Shown: positions 6,078 to 6,821 of the stretch, piece by piece | How the letters are laid out: every line of letters starts with the position of its first letter | How positions within the stretch are numbered: the first letter of the stretch is position 1 | Origin: CAZAGT01 sp964484515 | Lineage (GTDB): Bacteria > Desulfobacterota > DSM-4660 > Desulfatiglandales > HGW-15 | Length of the DNA: 6,821 bases | Reading direction: 5' to 3' | Assembly: GCA_964484515.1 (NCBI GenBank) | Contig: CAZAGT010000288.1 | Coordinates: 1-6,821 of the forward strand | Notes under the pieces: model-generated | What the model was told of the DNA's origin: nothing | Databases searched by the model: none | The model's input: only the letters and a program-made list of their open reading frames with translations | Translations under genes and position numbers: made by a program

Positions 6078-6151
6078 TGGCTGGGGTACGAGGATTCGAA
6101 CCTCGGTTAACGGGGCCAGAACCCGTCGTCCTGCCGCTGGACGATACCCCA
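6078..6151 (-). tRNA. tRNA-Gln (anticodon CTG)
   Basis: This is a full cloverleaf of 74 nt with an encoded CCA (6078-6080). The acceptor TGGGGTA pairs with TACCCCA, with the U1-A72 pair characteristic of bacterial tRNA-Gln and discriminator G. The anticodon stem ACGGG/CCCGT encloses TTCTGGC, giving anticodon CTG (plus-strand 6117-6119), which reads CAG. The T arm GAGGTTCGAATCCTC is standard. Seven T follow directly after CCA on the minus strand (plus-strand A run 6071-6077) and may help end the transcript. It lies downstream of the GxxExxY gene on the same strand. Confidence 0.97.
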
Positions 6152-6164
6152 ACCGAAGGTTCAT

Positions 6165-6192
6165 ATTTTGACCGAATTCGGTGGAAAGTCAA
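6165..6192 (-). promoter_or_regulatory. Promoter of tRNA-Gln with a palindromic spacer
   Basis: Reading leftward, TTGACT (6187-6192 complement, five of six) is followed after 16 bases by CAAAAT (6165-6170 complement, four of six). This is 13 bases before the mature tRNA 5' end, so the leader would be only a few bases. The spacer contains a perfect 12-bp palindrome, ACCGAATTCGGT (6171-6182). This could be chance or a binding site. Confidence 0.45.
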
Positions 6193-6207
6193 GGAAAAAT
6201 CATATTG

Positions 6208-6232
6208 GACAGGATGACAGGATTGACGGGAT
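6208..6232. repeat. Three tandem GACAGGAT-type units at the end of the GxxExxY gene
   Basis: Units are GACAGGAT (6208-6215), GACAGGAT (6216-6223) and T plus GACGGGAT (6224-6232). They abut the stop codon of the GxxExxY gene. ACAGGAT-type degenerate tandem strings are, to my knowledge, a recurring companion of GxxExxY genes in environmental genomes; that association is recalled, not checked here. Confidence 0.6.
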
Positions 6233-6233
6233 A

Positions 6234-6605
6234 CTATTTCAATTGCCGGACCTTACGTTTGACCTCGACGCCGAGCTCGCCGAAATTGATCAGCAGCCCC
6301 ACCGGTTTTCCGGTTGCCACCAGGTAGTTGACCAACTGCATTTCGTGGGCTTTGGCTAGTTGCCGCACGGACTTCAATTCCAGGATGATCGGGTCGTTGA
6401 CAACAATGTCAGCCAGAAACTCGCCCACGATCTGATCATCGTAATATACCGTGATGGGTCTCTGTGATTCAGCGTTGAGGCCTGAATTACGGAGCTCAAT
6501 CAGGAGGCATTTTTCGTAAACGCTTTCTAGATACCCAAACCCCATTTTATTGTAAACGGTGTAGGCACACCCAATGATTTGCTTAGTGAGTTTCTTATAT
6601 TCCAT
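6234..6605 (-). CDS. GxxExxY protein, PD-(D/E)XK nuclease-like
   Basis: Complete predicted protein of 123 residues, the family's normal size. The naming motif is GYLESVY (24-30: G24, E27, Y30). It is followed by a PD-(D/E)XK-like core: GEFLAD (61-66) with D66, then ILELKSV (74-80) with E76 and K78, the order expected of nuclease-fold active sites. Conserved HEMQLVNYL (87-95) and GKPVGLLINFG (99-109) follow. The biological role of the family is not established; the nuclease fold is known from profile comparison and activity here is inferred. ATG 6605 has a modest ribosome-binding site (AGGG, about 7 bases away). The gene ends about 80 bases before tRNA-Gln. Tandem repeats lie on its 3' side and a repeat-like segment on its 5' side, a setting that suggests movement or repeat association. 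Confidence 0.9.
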   Translation of the reverse strand: MEYKKLTKQIIGCAYTVYNKMGFGYLESVYEKCLLIELRNSGLNAESQRPITVYYDDQIVGEFLADIVVNDPIILELKSVRQLAKAHEMQLVNYLVATGKPVGLLINFGELGVEVKRKVRQLK

Positions 6606-6619
6606 CCACTAACCCTGTA

Positions 6620-6821
6620 GAGGCTGTCGGAAAACGATCATCTGCCGTTCGACAGGCTCACGGCCCTGAGCGAAGCCGAAGGGCTGCGTTCCCCTCATCC
6701 CTCGTCACTGCGGCGTACTTCTATGTACGCCTCATTCCTCGGGATTTCTTTACCTGCGCTTCGCTCCGGCTCAGTCCCCACCCCTTCGGGGCGGGTCCCC
6801 GGTTTCGGAAGCCTTACATCT
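6620..6821. repeat. Hairpin-rich repeat-like segment at the right edge
   Basis: No gene is visible here. The segment begins with GAGGCTGTCGGAAAA (6620-6634), which resembles the termini of some insertion sequences. A GCCCT/AGGGC stem follows at 6663-6684. A perfect 7-bp hairpin GGCGTAC-N6-GTACGCC (6712-6731) lies between two near-identical 14-mers, CCCCTCATCCCTCG (6691-6704) and CGCCTCATTCCTCG (6728-6741, two differences). A GC hairpin CCCaCCCC-TTC-GGGGcGGG lies at 6777-6795. The window ends inside the segment. This looks like a dispersed intergenic repeat or the remnant of a non-autonomous element; no partner end is visible to prove it. Confidence 0.45.

Overview
The window looks like a chromosomal stretch from a free-living bacterium of moderate to high GC content. 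The mix of an E. coli-type glucokinase, a MOFRL-family glycerate 2-kinase, a GxxExxY protein and many short degenerate intergenic repeats is reminiscent of environmental Desulfobacterota or Nitrospirota genomes. That placement is an inference from gene style; there is no marker gene to prove it. A run of ten N at 3416-3425 shows this is draft or metagenome-assembled sequence.

Layout, left to right. Positions 1-53 look like the 3' end (domain VI) of a group II intron whose body lies outside the window. A strong intrinsic terminator acting on the minus strand follows at 197-232, then about 300 bases with no recognisable gene. A minus-strand tRNA-Glu(CTC) lies at 530-605. Divergent from it is a plus-strand toxin-antitoxin pair in toxin-first order: a PIN-domain VapC-type nuclease (855-1247) and a Phd/YefM-type antitoxin (1249-1482), with a promoter and a palindromic operator candidate in front. 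Next come two plus-strand sugar-acid/sugar kinases, glucokinase (1734-2741) and a class II glycerate 2-kinase (2934-4293). The second is interrupted only by the N gap, which falsely appears as a frameshift.

A 360-base convergent intergenic region (4294-4653) holds small hairpins and inverted/direct short repeats. The right third is all minus strand: a probably exported HEAT-repeat protein of unknown function (4654-5718) with a recognisable promoter, a tRNA-Gln(CTG) (6078-6151) with its own promoter, and a GxxExxY-family protein (6234-6605). Tandem GACAGGAT units lie next to the GxxExxY stop codon. A hairpin-rich repeat-like segment fills the right edge (6620-6821).

Functionally the genes do not form one pathway. 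Glucokinase and glycerate 2-kinase both feed phosphorylated intermediates into central glycolysis (glucose-6-phosphate and 2-phosphoglycerate), and they may be co-regulated. The toxin-antitoxin pair, the intron end, the GxxExxY gene and the repeats are accessory material clustered around the two tRNA genes. I found no convincing evidence of a wholly new system. The best leads are the leader in front of glucokinase, the GxxExxY/repeat neighbourhood and the toxin-first operon with its nested palindromes.
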